Shown here in pieces: positions 17,876 to 25,394 of a DNA stretch of 28,529 bases. A program made the translations under genes and the position numbers. The first letter of the stretch is position 1, and every line of letters begins with the position of its first letter. Below the pieces are notes generated by a model. It saw only the letters and a list, made by a program, of their open reading frames with translations. It was not told the origin of the DNA and did no database searches. Source of the DNA: Hyphomicrobiales bacterium (GTDB lineage: Bacteria > Pseudomonadota > Alphaproteobacteria > Rhizobiales > Aestuariivirgaceae). Location of the stretch: contig JAAURV010000004.1 of the NCBI GenBank assembly GCA_012032065.1, forward strand, positions 1-28,529. The letters run 5' to 3'.

Positions 17876-18755
17876 CCGCCGCCTGATTGCCGGTGGCGAA
17901 TTCGGGCGACTTCATCAGCAAGCGGATCAATCGGCCGATTGTGTCGCGCATCTGATGACGATGCACCACCATGTCGACCATGCCGTGCTCCTGCAGATAT
18001 TCGGAGCGCTGAAAGCCCTCCGGCAGCTTCTCGCGGATCGTCTGCTCGATGACGCGCTGACCAGCAAAACCGATGAGTGCGCCGGGCTCGGCCAGATGAA
18101 CATCCCCCAGCATCGCGTAAGAAGCCGTGACGCCACCGGTCGTCGGATTGGTCATCACCACAACATAAGGCAGCCGCAATTCGCGCAGTTCCTGCACTGC
18201 AACTGTCGTGCGCGGCATCTGCATCAGCGAGAAAATGCCTTCCTGCATGCGCGCTCCGCCCGAGGCTACGAACAGGATGAACGGCGTCTTGTTCTTCGCG
18301 GCATGGCGCATCGACGTGATCAGCGCCTCGCCCGCCGCCGTTCCGAGTGAGCCGAGGATGAAGGCCGAGTCCTGAACGGCAATCGTCACCGGCACATTGT
18401 GCAACTTGCCGCTTGCCGCCGTGATCGCATCCTCCTGTTCGGTCTTCTGCCTCGCTTCCTTGAGGCGATCCGAATACTTCCGGGCATCGCGGAACTTGAG
18501 CGGATCGGCAGGGGTGGAAGGTAGTGCTATCAATTCATACGCGCCATCGTCGAACATGGTCTTGAGGCGCGCTTCCGGCGCCATGCGGAAGTGGTGGCCC
18601 GAGCCCGGAAACACGAACTGGTTGGCTTCGAGATCGCGATAGAACACCATCTGGCCGGAGTCGGGATCCTTGATCCACATGTTCTCCGGCACCTCGCGCT
18701 TGACGCCAAGGATCGAGCGAATCTTGGGGCGGACAAAGTTCTTGATCCAGTTCAC
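17847..18755 (-). CDS. accD: Acetyl-CoA carboxylase carboxyltransferase subunit beta
   Basis: With AccA it moves the carboxyl group from biotin to acetyl-CoA, giving malonyl-CoA. The 302-residue protein shows PLKFRDARKYSDRL, the crotonase-fold segments FVASGGARMQEGIFSLMQM, TNPTTGGVTASYAMLGD and AEPGALIGFAGQRVIEQT, and LPEGFQRSEYL. The N-terminal zinc ribbon has lost its cysteines: the stretch around MWIKDPDSGQMVFY has none, and I find no cysteine in the whole protein. Alphaproteobacterial AccD commonly lacks most of these cysteines. The start is GTG at 18755, six bases after the trpA stop, with GAGGAG inside the end of trpA. It overlaps the longest folC reading by 29 bases. Confidence 0.96.
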   Translation of the reverse strand: MNWIKNFVRPKIRSILGVKREVPENMWIKDPDSGQMVFYRDLEANQFVFPGSGHHFRMAPEARLKTMFDDGAYELIALPSTPADPLKFRDARKYSDRLKEARQKTEQEDAITAASGKLHNVPVTIAVQDSAFILGSLGTAAGEALITSMRHAAKNKTPFILFVASGGARMQEGIFSLMQMPRTTVAVQELRELRLPYVVVMTNPTTGGVTASYAMLGDVHLAEPGALIGFAGQRVIEQTIREKLPEGFQRSEYLQEHGMVDMVVHRHQMRDTIGRLIRLLMKSPEFATGNQAAGELVPVANV

Positions 18756-18761
18756 CAGGGT

Positions 18762-19580
18762 CTAGCTCCTCAGTCCTTGGGCAATCTCGCCGACGAGCGC
18801 GTGCACGGCCTTCGGGGTGCGCGGCGTAGCCTTGCCGGACTTGCTTAGCGAATCGCGCACGGCATTCACTAGCGCCGAGCCTACCACAACGCCATCGGCA
18901 TCGCGCGCGATGGCGCGCGCTTGTTCCGCGGTCTTGACGCCGAAGCCCACGGCGATCGGCAGCTCCGTATGCTTGCGCAGACGGCGCACATTGGATTTGA
19001 CGCTTTTCAAGTCGGGAGCCTTGGTTCCGGTGATTCCCAACACGGAGACATAATAGACGAAACCGCTGGTGTTGCGGAACACCGCGGGTGCGCGTTTATC
19101 GTCGGTGGTCGGTGTTGCCAGCCGGATGAAATTGAGCCCAGCCTTCATTGCCGGAATGCAGAGTTCGTCATCCTCTTCGGGCGGCAGATCGACGATGATC
19201 AAACCATCGGCTCCCGCGGCTTTCGCGTCTTTCAGGAACGCATCCACGCCATAAACATAGATCGGATTGTAGTAACCCATGAGCACGATTGGCGTGTCTT
19301 TGTCGCCGGCGCGAAAAGCCCTTACCAGCTTCAGCGTCTTCTTCATCGTCTGTCCGGACGCAAGCGCGCGGAGCCCCGCTGCCTGGATCGCCGGCCCATC
19401 GGCCATGGGATCGGTGAATGGCATGCCGATTTCAATCACATCGGCGCCAGCCTTGGGAAGTCCGGCCAGAATCTTAAGCGACGTCTCGTAGTCTGGATCG
19501 CCCGCTGTCACAAAAGCGACAAGGGCAGCACGGCCTTCCATCTTCAGCGCGGCGAATTTAGTACCGATACGGGTCGTCAA
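18762..19580 (-). CDS. trpA: Tryptophan synthase alpha chain
   Basis: It cleaves indole-3-glycerol phosphate to indole and glyceraldehyde-3-phosphate, passing indole to TrpB. The 272-residue TIM barrel has the catalytic pair Glu50 and Asp61 in VIEIGMPFTDPMADGP, plus MGYYNPIYVYG, IIVDLPPEED, VSVLGITGTK, VGFGVKTAEQA and the phosphate loop GVVVGSALV. The start is TTG at 19580 (MTTRIGTKF), matching family N-termini. Its ribosome-binding site GGAG lies inside the last codons of the toxin gene, whose stop is three bases upstream. Translation is therefore probably coupled to the toxin. In most relatives trpB precedes trpA directly; here the toxin-antitoxin pair lies between them. Confidence 0.96.
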   Translation of the reverse strand: MTTRIGTKFAALKMEGRAALVAFVTAGDPDYETSLKILAGLPKAGADVIEIGMPFTDPMADGPAIQAAGLRALASGQTMKKTLKLVRAFRAGDKDTPIVLMGYYNPIYVYGVDAFLKDAKAAGADGLIIVDLPPEEDDELCIPAMKAGLNFIRLATPTTDDKRAPAVFRNTSGFVYYVSVLGITGTKAPDLKSVKSNVRRLRKHTELPIAVGFGVKTAEQARAIARDADGVVVGSALVNAVRDSLSKSGKATPRTPKAVHALVGEIAQGLRS

Positions 19581-19583
19581 AAC

Positions 19584-19886
19584 TCACTCCAAATTCTTTC
19601 GTGTCCATGTTGCCGGGCGCTCGGACCGCTGGTCCCAAACCCGGAGTATCTCAATACCCCTCGGAGTTACATGATACACGAAGGCAAAAGGTGTCTGAAC
19701 AATCGCTAGTTCGCGAGCCCCTTCGGCTTCGGAAGGATGGCCAATGAATGGGTTCATTCGTAACGTGGCCTTCGCCCTTCTGTAACTGGCGCGCGCATTA
19801 ACTGCTCCCTCTGGAAACACTGACGTGTAGTACTCCCGGAACCAGTCGAGATCCCGCGAGCAGCTCTTGAGGAAGACAACCTTCAA
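19584..19886 (-). CDS. Type II toxin, RelE/ParE superfamily
   Basis: This 100-residue protein begins at TTG 19886, whose first bases overlap the antitoxin stop (TTGA), and reads LKVVFLKSCSRDLDWFREYY, then VFPEGAVNARASYRR, LRMNPFIGHPSE, GARELAIVQTPFAFVYHV and GIEILRVWDQRS. The order (Lys-Val start, Trp-Phe-x-x-Tyr-Tyr helix, GHP turn, paired beta strands ending in LRVWDQR) is that of ParE-like toxins. Whether it targets gyrase or mRNA cannot be told from sequence. It follows the ribbon-helix-helix antitoxin in the usual antitoxin-first order with coupled translation, and its end supplies the trpA ribosome-binding site. It is intact. Family confidence is high; activity is unknown. Confidence 0.88.
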   Translation of the reverse strand: MKVVFLKSCSRDLDWFREYYTSVFPEGAVNARASYRRAKATLRMNPFIGHPSEAEGARELAIVQTPFAFVYHVTPRGIEILRVWDQRSERPATWTRKNLE

Positions 19887-20173
19887 GCGGCGGACTTGTC
19901 CGGAAAGATATCCGGGTCCGGAGCAGGCAGTTCGTTGTCCGTGCCCCACGAGTCGACCCAGGCATCCATCGCATTCTCGGAGATGAAGACACCCTTCTTT
20001 GCCTCATCGAGCGCTTGTAGAATACATTCGCGCTTGTAGGCTTTTTGATCGAGGTATTCATCGATCGCCAATTGCGCCAGTGAGCTCGCCGACCTGTTTT
20101 CCCGAACGGCCCACTCTTCAAGTTTGGCCTTGGTGTCAGTGTCGATGCGGAATGAAAACGGGGTAGTTGCCAT
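19883..20173 (-). CDS. Ribbon-helix-helix (CopG-like) antitoxin
   Basis: A 96-residue protein from ATG 20173, which has a perfect GGAGG five bases upstream. The N-terminal half is a ribbon-helix-helix: beta strand PFSFRIDTD, helix TKAKLEEWAVRENRSASSLA and helix LAQLAIDEYLDQKAY. It would bind DNA as a dimer. The acidic C-terminal half (GVFISENAMDAWVDSWGTD and ending PDPDIFPDKSAA) is the kind of flexible segment that wraps and neutralises a ParE/RelE toxin. Antitoxin-toxin complexes usually repress their own promoter; here that promoter is just upstream at 20194-20221. A longer frame with a TTG at 20185 is rejected because it would swallow the GGAGG. Confidence 0.88.
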   Translation of the reverse strand: MATTPFSFRIDTDTKAKLEEWAVRENRSASSLAQLAIDEYLDQKAYKRECILQALDEAKKGVFISENAMDAWVDSWGTDNELPAPDPDIFPDKSAA

Positions 20174-20193
20174 TAGGGCCTCCAAACGTATTC

Positions 20194-20221
20194 ATTGTAT
20201 TACATTGTCAGCAAATGTCAA
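20194..20221 (-). promoter_or_regulatory. Near-consensus promoter for the toxin-antitoxin pair
   Basis: On the minus strand TTGACA (20221-20216) and TACAAT (20199-20194) are 16 bases apart, the best sigma-70-like promoter in the window. The -35 begins at the base directly after the trpB stop codon. ACAATG is repeated ten bases apart across the -10 and its upstream side, and TGTAATACA forms a 9-base palindrome there; both are possible antitoxin operators. Transcripts from here would run on into trpA, accD and folC. Confidence 0.6.
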
Positions 20222-21442
20222 CTAAAGCTGCACCCCCAACACGTCCGCCACTGTGAAGATGTCCTTATCGCCACGACCGCACATGTTCATGACCATGAGA
20301 TGGTTCTTGGGCTTCTTCGGCGCGAGTTTCATGACATGAGCGAGCGCATGCGAAGGCTCAAGCGCCGGAATGATGCCTTCGAGCTTGCAGCAGAGCTGAA
20401 ACGCTTCGAGCGCTTCCTTGTCGGTCGCCGAGACGTAGTTCACGCGCTTCATGTCGTGGAGCCATGAATGCTCCGGCCCTATGCCCGGATAGTCGAGACC
20501 GGCGGAAATCGAATGGCCTTCGATGATCTGCCCGTCGTCATCCATCAAAAGATAGGTGCGGTTGCCGTGCAGGACTCCGGGTTTGCCACCCGAGATCGAA
20601 GCCGCATGTTTGGTCTTGCTGCGAAGGCCGAGGCCTGCGGCTTCGACGCCGTAGATCTCCACGTCCTTGTCGTCGAGAAACGGGTGAAAGAGGCCCATGG
20701 CATTGGAGCCGCCGCCAATGGCCGCCACCAGCGAGTCCGGCAAGCGGCCCTCGCGGGCGAGCATCTGCTTTTTGGTTTCGATGCCGATCACGCACTGAAA
20801 ATCCCGCACCATCGCCGGATAGGGATGAGGGCCTGCCACGGTTCCGATGCAGTAGAAGGTGTCCTCCACATGGGCCACCCAGTCGCGGAGCGCTTCGTTC
20901 AGCGCATCCTTCAGAGTGCGCGAGCCGGACTTCGCCGGGATCACTTCCGCGCCGAGCAACTTCATGCGGAACACGTTGGGCTTCTGGCGCTCGATATCGA
21001 CCTCGCCCATGTAGACGATGCATTCGAGGCCGAAGCGCGCGCAGGCCGTGGCAGTCGCAACGCCGTGCTGGCCAGCGCCCGTCTCGGCGATGATGCGCTT
21101 CTTGCCCATGCGCCGGGCAAGCAGGATCTGCCCCATCACATTGTTGATCTTGTGCGCACCGGTATGGTTCAGCTCGTCGCGCTTCAAATAGACCTTGGCG
21201 CCACCCAGGTGATCGGTCAGCCGCTCGGCGTAATAGAGCGGCGATGGCCGCCCGACATAGTGCTCGAGAAACGAGTCAAGTTCCGCCTGAAATGCCGGAT
21301 CGGCCTTGGCATCGGCATATGCCTTTTCGAGTTCGAGGATCAGCGGCATCAATGTTTCGGCAACGAAACGTCCGCCATAGATGCCAAACAGCCCGCGCTC
21401 GTCCGGGCCGTTGCGATAGGAGTTGACGACAGGTGCATTCAT
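20222..21442 (-). CDS. trpB: Tryptophan synthase beta chain
   Basis: This PLP enzyme condenses indole with serine to make tryptophan. The 406-residue protein has the PLP lysine Lys98 in RDELNHTGAHKINN, ETGAGQHGVATATACA, the substrate-binding YMGEVDIERQKPNVFRM, the PLP phosphate loop AAIGGGSNAMG, SISAGLDYPGIGPEHSWL and the C-terminal CGRGDKDIFTV. The ATG at 21442 has GAGG eight bases upstream. It lies 23 bases after trpF. Its stop is directly followed by the toxin-antitoxin promoter, so TrpB and TrpA, which form one complex, may not be made from one simple transcript here. Confidence 0.97.
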   Translation of the reverse strand: MNAPVVNSYRNGPDERGLFGIYGGRFVAETLMPLILELEKAYADAKADPAFQAELDSFLEHYVGRPSPLYYAERLTDHLGGAKVYLKRDELNHTGAHKINNVMGQILLARRMGKKRIIAETGAGQHGVATATACARFGLECIVYMGEVDIERQKPNVFRMKLLGAEVIPAKSGSRTLKDALNEALRDWVAHVEDTFYCIGTVAGPHPYPAMVRDFQCVIGIETKKQMLAREGRLPDSLVAAIGGGSNAMGLFHPFLDDKDVEIYGVEAAGLGLRSKTKHAASISGGKPGVLHGNRTYLLMDDDGQIIEGHSISAGLDYPGIGPEHSWLHDMKRVNYVSATDKEALEAFQLCCKLEGIIPALEPSHALAHVMKLAPKKPKNHLMVMNMCGRGDKDIFTVADVLGVQL

Positions 21443-21465
21443 GGAAATTGCCTCGCAGCGCCTTT

Positions 21466-22107
21466 CTAGCTGGCGGACTTCGCCGCCTCAATGAATTTCC
21501 GGATCAGCGCTACATCCTTGCGGCCGGGAGCCGTTTCCACACCTGATGAAACATCGACTGCCGGTGCGCCAGTGAGCTTGATTGCAATTCCGACGTTCTC
21601 CGGTGTCAATCCGCCTGCCAGCATGTAGGGCGGCTTTGGATTGGCATCGCGGATCAGCGTCCAATCGAAGCTGAGGCCGTTGCCGCCGGGTAGCGCCCCT
21701 TTCGGCGTTTTGGCATCGAAGAGCATCATGGCCGCATGGCCTTCAAAATCCGCCGCCAAACTGAAATCGGAAGCTTGAGCGATCTTCACCACCTTCACGA
21801 CTGGAAACCCGGTAAGCTTCGATATCTCCGTCACTCGCTCGGGCGTTTCATTGCCATGAGCCTGGACAAGATCGGGCTTCACCTTGTCTCGAATTGCAGC
21901 CAGCAGATCGTCCGCGGCATCGACAACAAGCGCCACGATCTTGGCCCGGCCTCGCGCGCGCGATGCCAGCGTCGCCGCGGTCTCCACCGAGACGTTGCGC
22001 GGACTCTTGGCGAAGAACACAAGCCCCACATAATCCGCGCCCGCATCCAGCGCCGCGTCCAAGGTCTCGGGCGTCGAAAGGCCGCAAATTTTGACTTCAG
22101 TGGGCAT
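21466..22107 (-). CDS. trpF: Phosphoribosylanthranilate isomerase
   Basis: It isomerises phosphoribosylanthranilate to CdRP, the third committed step to tryptophan. I start it at ATG 22107 (MPTEVKICGLSTPE), which places the catalytic cysteine in KICGL at the usual spot and overlaps the pyrF end by 11 bases; a longer reading to 22179 would only add residues shadowing pyrF. The 213-residue TIM barrel shows ADYVGLVFFAKSPRNV, LVQAHGNET, LFDAK near a glycine-rich turn, MLAGGLTPENV and the catalytic aspartate in AVDVSSGVE. It forms a translationally coupled pyrF-trpF-trpB group. Confidence 0.95.
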   Translation of the reverse strand: MPTEVKICGLSTPETLDAALDAGADYVGLVFFAKSPRNVSVETAATLASRARGRAKIVALVVDAADDLLAAIRDKVKPDLVQAHGNETPERVTEISKLTGFPVVKVVKIAQASDFSLAADFEGHAAMMLFDAKTPKGALPGGNGLSFDWTLIRDANPKPPYMLAGGLTPENVGIAIKLTGAPAVDVSSGVETAPGRKDVALIRKFIEAAKSAS

Positions 22108-22800
22108 CGAGATCGGCCTTGATATCGGCGCAGGCGCGCGCCGGATCGGCGGCTGCGGTGATGGCGCGGCCGATGACAAGTATGTCCGCGCCGTTCTTCA
22201 TCGCTTCGCGCGGCGTTGCGATCCGCTTTTGATCCTGAGCGCCGGTTCCCGGGGGACGAATGCCCGGAACGACGGTCAAGAAATCTTCGCCCGCGGACTG
22301 CTTGATCGCACGCGTGTCATGTGGGCTGCACACGACGCCATCGAGTCCCGCGGCCTTCGCCTCGCTCGCCATCCTGGTCGCCAGCGCTTGCGTTTCGAGC
22401 TTGGGATCGAAGCCGATGGCCCATACATCGTCGTTCGAAAGACTCGTCAACACCGTCACGGCAATCAACCTGCATTGCCCATTCACCGAATCCGCCGCCG
22501 CCTTCATCATGTCCAGCCCGCCGGAGGCATGGATGTTGGTGATGGCGGGCCGTGGAGAAAGCCGCATCAGCGAAGTCAACCCTTGCGCCACGGTGTTCGG
22601 AATGTCGTGTAGCTTGAGATCGAGAAAAATCGGCAGACCTTCCGCCGCCACTTTCTCGTAACCCTTGGCGCCATGGGCGTAAAAGAACTCCAAACCAAGC
22701 TTCATGTAACCCGCATGCGCTTCAGCACCCGTGCCAGCGTTGTGGCGGCGGTGAGATCCGGCGTGTCGAGCGCCACGCAAATGGGATTGGTGACCGGCAT
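22097..22800 (-). CDS. pyrF: Orotidine 5'-phosphate decarboxylase, broken by a one-base deletion
   Basis: It makes UMP from OMP, the last step of de novo pyrimidine synthesis. ATG 22800 gives MPVTNPICVALDTPDLTAAT, the normal N-terminus with the first substrate-binding aspartate. That frame stops at about 22703. Adding one base near 22719-22720 (minus strand AAGCGCAT to AAGCCGCAT) gives LKPHAGYMKLGLEFFYAHG, then FLDLKLHDIPNTVA with the catalytic Lys/Asp array, HASGGLDMM, VTVLTSL and the phosphate loop VPGIRPPGTG plus VIGRAIT. The repaired protein has 234 residues, normal for the family. The gene follows an ornithine-cyclodeaminase-like gene after 24 bases and overlaps trpF. A sequencing error is likelier than loss of UMP synthesis. 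Confidence 0.93.
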
Positions 22801-22824
22801 GACGCGCTCGATAGCGGGTCTCGG

Positions 22825-23745
22825 CTAATTGCGCAAATGCACGAGAACCGCCGCAGCAAGATCTTCCAGCGCCGTGCCGCAGGATTTGAACAGCGTGATC
22901 TCTTTTTCGTTCTTGCGGCCTGGAACGGTTTTCCGGCAAAGCTCAAAGAGGTCGCCCTGCACATTGGCGAAGTCAAAGCGGCCTTCGTCTCGCGCCTGAA
23001 TGAGATCACCTGCCTCGGCTAACGCTCCGTCGCGGGTATCGACATAGACGCGCGCTCTTCCCACCGCCTCGCCATCGGTTTCGCGCATTGAAGGTTTGAA
23101 GGCGCCCGCGAGATCGAGATGGGCGCCGGGCTTCAGCCATTCGCCGCGCACCACAGGCTTCGTCGAGCTGGTGACGCAGGTGACGATGTCGGCTTCCTTT
23201 ACGGCGGAAGCCAGATCGGTTGCCGCGACGGCGTGCATTCCTTCCGTCGTCAATTGTTTCGCGACCTCTTTGGCGCGTTCCGGCGAGCGGTTCCAGATGT
23301 TGATCTTGGCGATAGGCCTCACGGCCGCATGAGCGCGCGCGAAATGGGGAGCCAGCGCTCCCGCGCCAACGATTGTCAGGATGTTACTGTCTTCCCGCGC
23401 GAGATAGGAAGCCGCGAGCGCTCCGGCGGCTGCGGTGCGGCGGCGGGTGAGTTCGGTGCCATCGAGCATCGCCACTGCCGTACCGGTATCGTGATCGATC
23501 AAAAGATAACTCGCCTGAATTGTCGAAAGCCCCCGCGCCGCGTTGGCGCCGTTGAACATCACTGTCTTGAGGCCGACCCAATTCGCATTCCAGCACGGCA
23601 TCAGCAGCAGTATCGACCCGGGCGAGGTCTCGTGATGATGGCGCACGGGTGTGGCCGCGCCATCGCGGAACATCGTGCGCAAGGCTTCAATGAGATCGGC
23701 ATAGGAAGAGCTGGCAGCCACGCCTTCGGCATCGATGATCTTCAT
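22825..23745 (-). CDS. Ornithine cyclodeaminase / mu-crystallin family oxidoreductase
   Basis: A 306-residue NAD(P)-dependent protein. The N-terminal part has the substrate-side lysine in WNANWVGLKTVMFNGAN, followed by GTELTRRRTAAAGALAA. The Rossmann fold begins with LTIVGAGALAPHFARAH, and IWNRSPERAKEVA and ADIVTCVTSSTKPVV follow. HLDLAGAFKPSMRETD and the C-terminal FKSCGTALEDLAAA are family hallmarks. Members act on ornithine, on Delta1-pyrroline-2-carboxylate and related cyclic imines, or on other amino acids; the substrate cannot be fixed here. The ATG overlaps the lapA stop by one base (TAATG), and pyrF follows 24 bases after its own stop, so it is cotranscribed with both. Confidence 0.88.
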   Translation of the reverse strand: MKIIDAEGVAASSSYADLIEALRTMFRDGAATPVRHHHETSPGSILLLMPCWNANWVGLKTVMFNGANAARGLSTIQASYLLIDHDTGTAVAMLDGTELTRRRTAAAGALAASYLAREDSNILTIVGAGALAPHFARAHAAVRPIAKINIWNRSPERAKEVAKQLTTEGMHAVAATDLASAVKEADIVTCVTSSTKPVVRGEWLKPGAHLDLAGAFKPSMRETDGEAVGRARVYVDTRDGALAEAGDLIQARDEGRFDFANVQGDLFELCRKTVPGRKNEKEITLFKSCGTALEDLAAAVLVHLRN

Positions 23746-24089
23746 TAGAACTCGCCGACGGGCATCAAGGCTTCGGACTTGCGCTCAGATTCACGCTGAT
23801 GATGCGCGGCTTCGGCCTGCGCCTTGGCAAGTTCGGCGCGCGCCGCCTTGGCCGAGCGGCGCCACTTGCCTTGCGCGATCCAGCAGGCGATCCAGCCAGC
23901 GACCAATCCAATGAAAGCCCCACAGAAAAACAACGCCCACAGTGGCGTGTTTATCGAGATGAAGGGAGTGTCGCGCGACGTGGGATCGAGGGAAACCGTG
24001 ATCCACTGCCGGTTGGCGACCGCGAAGGCCACGCCGACGATCGCAACCGGCAGGCCAACCGACCAGCGGATCGCCTGGCGGAGCGTCAT
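23745..24089 (-). CDS. lapA: LapA-domain (DUF1049) inner-membrane protein
   Basis: A 114-residue protein with two membrane segments, VGLPVAIVGVAFAVAN (about 11-26) and LWALFFCGAFIGLVAGWIAC (about 50-69), then a charged alpha-helical tail rich in Lys, Glu and Ala likely to form a coiled coil on the cytoplasmic side. This is the LapA layout; in E. coli LapA works with LapB in lipopolysaccharide assembly control. No lapB is present here. The start overlaps the ihfB stop (TGATG) and the stop overlaps the next gene. ihfB-lapA adjacency is also seen in other proteobacteria, supporting the call. Confidence 0.85.
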   Translation of the reverse strand: MTLRQAIRWSVGLPVAIVGVAFAVANRQWITVSLDPTSRDTPFISINTPLWALFFCGAFIGLVAGWIACWIAQGKWRRSAKAARAELAKAQAEAAHHQRESERKSEALMPVGEF

Positions 24090-24373
24090 CAGCTTTGCGA
24101 GTTGAGCCGCTCGCGCAACTCTTTGCCGGTTTTGAAGAAGGGCACCTTCTTCGCGGTCACGTCGACTGCGCCGCCGGTTCGTGGATTGCGGCCCGTACGG
24201 GCATTGCGCGATTTGACGGAAAACGCGCCAAAACCGCGAAGCTCGACGCGGTCATCGGTTTGCATCGCGCGGATAATCTCATCCAGGACCGCGTTGACGA
24301 TGCGCTCGACGTCGCGGTGATAGAGATGCGGATTCTTGTCGGCCAGTTTCTGAACCAGTTCGGATTTGATCAT
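24089..24373 (-). CDS. ihfB: Integration host factor subunit beta
   Basis: This DNA-bending subunit pairs with IhfA. I start at ATG 24373 (MIKSELVQKLADKNP), giving 94 residues, the standard length; a 15-residue longer reading would add only a GC-rich leader. RGFGAFSVKSRNARTGRNPRTGGAVDV contains the arm with the DNA-intercalating proline in GRNPRTGG. The upstream 26-base gap after sppA contains a dense GC palindrome (about 24378-24391) that includes the purine-rich ribosome-binding region, so translation may be sensitive to RNA pairing. The stop overlaps the lapA start. Among HU/IHF proteins the KSELVQKL start and arm sequence favour IhfB. Confidence 0.94.
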   Translation of the reverse strand: MIKSELVQKLADKNPHLYHRDVERIVNAVLDEIIRAMQTDDRVELRGFGAFSVKSRNARTGRNPRTGGAVDVTAKKVPFFKTGKELRERLNSQS

Positions 24374-24399
24374 GACTCCCCCGGGGCCCCCTCGGTTGA

Positions 24400-25340
24400 C
24401 TAGAGCTGAGGGTGCCAAAGGACAAGCAAACCGTCAAGTTTCGCGCGTTCGACGGATTTGCGCAGCGGTCCCAGCCCCAAAGCCTCGGCAAGGCCAGAGG
24501 CGATCCCGAAGCCCAACCCGGTTGGATCGGCTCCGAGGCTGACCTTGCGGTCTACGATTTCCAGATCCTTTTCCAGCTTGCGGGTGGTTTCGAGCCAGGC
24601 CACGGCCCTGTCTTCGCCGCCCACCTCGTCGATCAGCTTCACTTCGGCCGCCTGGCGGCCGGTATAGACCCGGCCATCGGCCAGGAATCGCACCCGCTCC
24701 ATCGGCAGCCTGCGGCGCTCGGACACGAGGCCGGTGAACCAATTGAAGGAGTCCTGCACCATCGCATTCGACACCGCACGGGCGCGCTCGGAAACGGGTT
24801 TGTAGGGCGAGGGTTCGGCCTTGAGGTCGCCCGACTTGATCTCTTCCATTTTAATGCCGAGGGTATCGAGCAGCTTCGAGATTTCGGGAAACTAAAGATC
24901 ACGCCGATCGATCCGGTGATGGTATTGCCGCGCGCGACGATATGATCAGCGGCAATGGCGGTGATATAGCCGCCCGACGCCGCGACCGTGTCCATCACGG
25001 CGACGACGGGCTTGTCTTTCGCGAGCAGCCGGATCTGTTCGTAGAGCGCTTCCGAGCCCGAGGTGGTGCCGCCGGGACTGTCGATCCTGAGGATCACGCC
25101 TTTGACGTGCTGCGATTTCTTCAGGCTGCCGATGAGATCGAGCGTCGGCTGATCGCCGGTGATCAGGCCTTCAATCTTCACCCTTGCGATATGATCCTTG
25201 TAAGGGCCGGTAAGCCCCGAGGACCACATGGCGGCGCCAATGGCAATCAGCGCCAGCGCCAGGGCGAGCAAGCGCCAGAGCACGAGACGCCGCTTCAGGC
25301 GGCGGCGGTCGACAATCAATTCGGCTTCGGTGATGGCCAC
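24400..25340 (-). CDS. sppA: Signal peptide peptidase SppA, broken by a one-base deletion
   Basis: A membrane-anchored Ser/Lys protease of the short SppA type. Start GTG 25340 has AGGAG six bases upstream. The single membrane segment is about residues 19-39. RIDSPGGTTSGSEALYEQI and the serine Ser122 in TVAASGGYI are in the first frame. The frame is lost after GVIF. Adding one base at 24893/24894 (minus strand TTTAG to TTTCAG) restores GVIFQFPEISKLLDTLGIK, then the catalytic lysine (Lys174) in KSGDLKAEPSPY, and the frame ends at 24400, 313 residues. The Ser-Lys distance of 52 equals that of the Bacillus subtilis enzyme. It sits 54 bases after rpsA, separated by a strong hairpin. Confidence 0.92.
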
Positions 25341-25359
25341 TGGCTGCTCCTGAAACGCA

Positions 25360-25382
25360 GGGGCCGGAAATCATCCGGCCCC
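25360..25382 (-). terminator. Hairpin between rpsA and sppA
   Basis: GGGGCCGGA (25382-25374, minus strand) pairs perfectly with TCCGGCCCC (25368-25360) around a 5-base loop, in the 54-base gap after rpsA. Only a short TGCGTTT follows, so it would be a partial terminator or a 3'-end stabiliser that lets rpsA be expressed above sppA and ihfB. Confidence 0.55.
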
Positions 25383-25394
25383 CACGGAATGGCG

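Noticed and set aside
21466..22179. Longer trpF start at 22179
   Set aside because: The extra 24 residues are Pro/Arg-rich and lie wholly over pyrF; ATG 22107 places the catalytic cysteine where the family has it.
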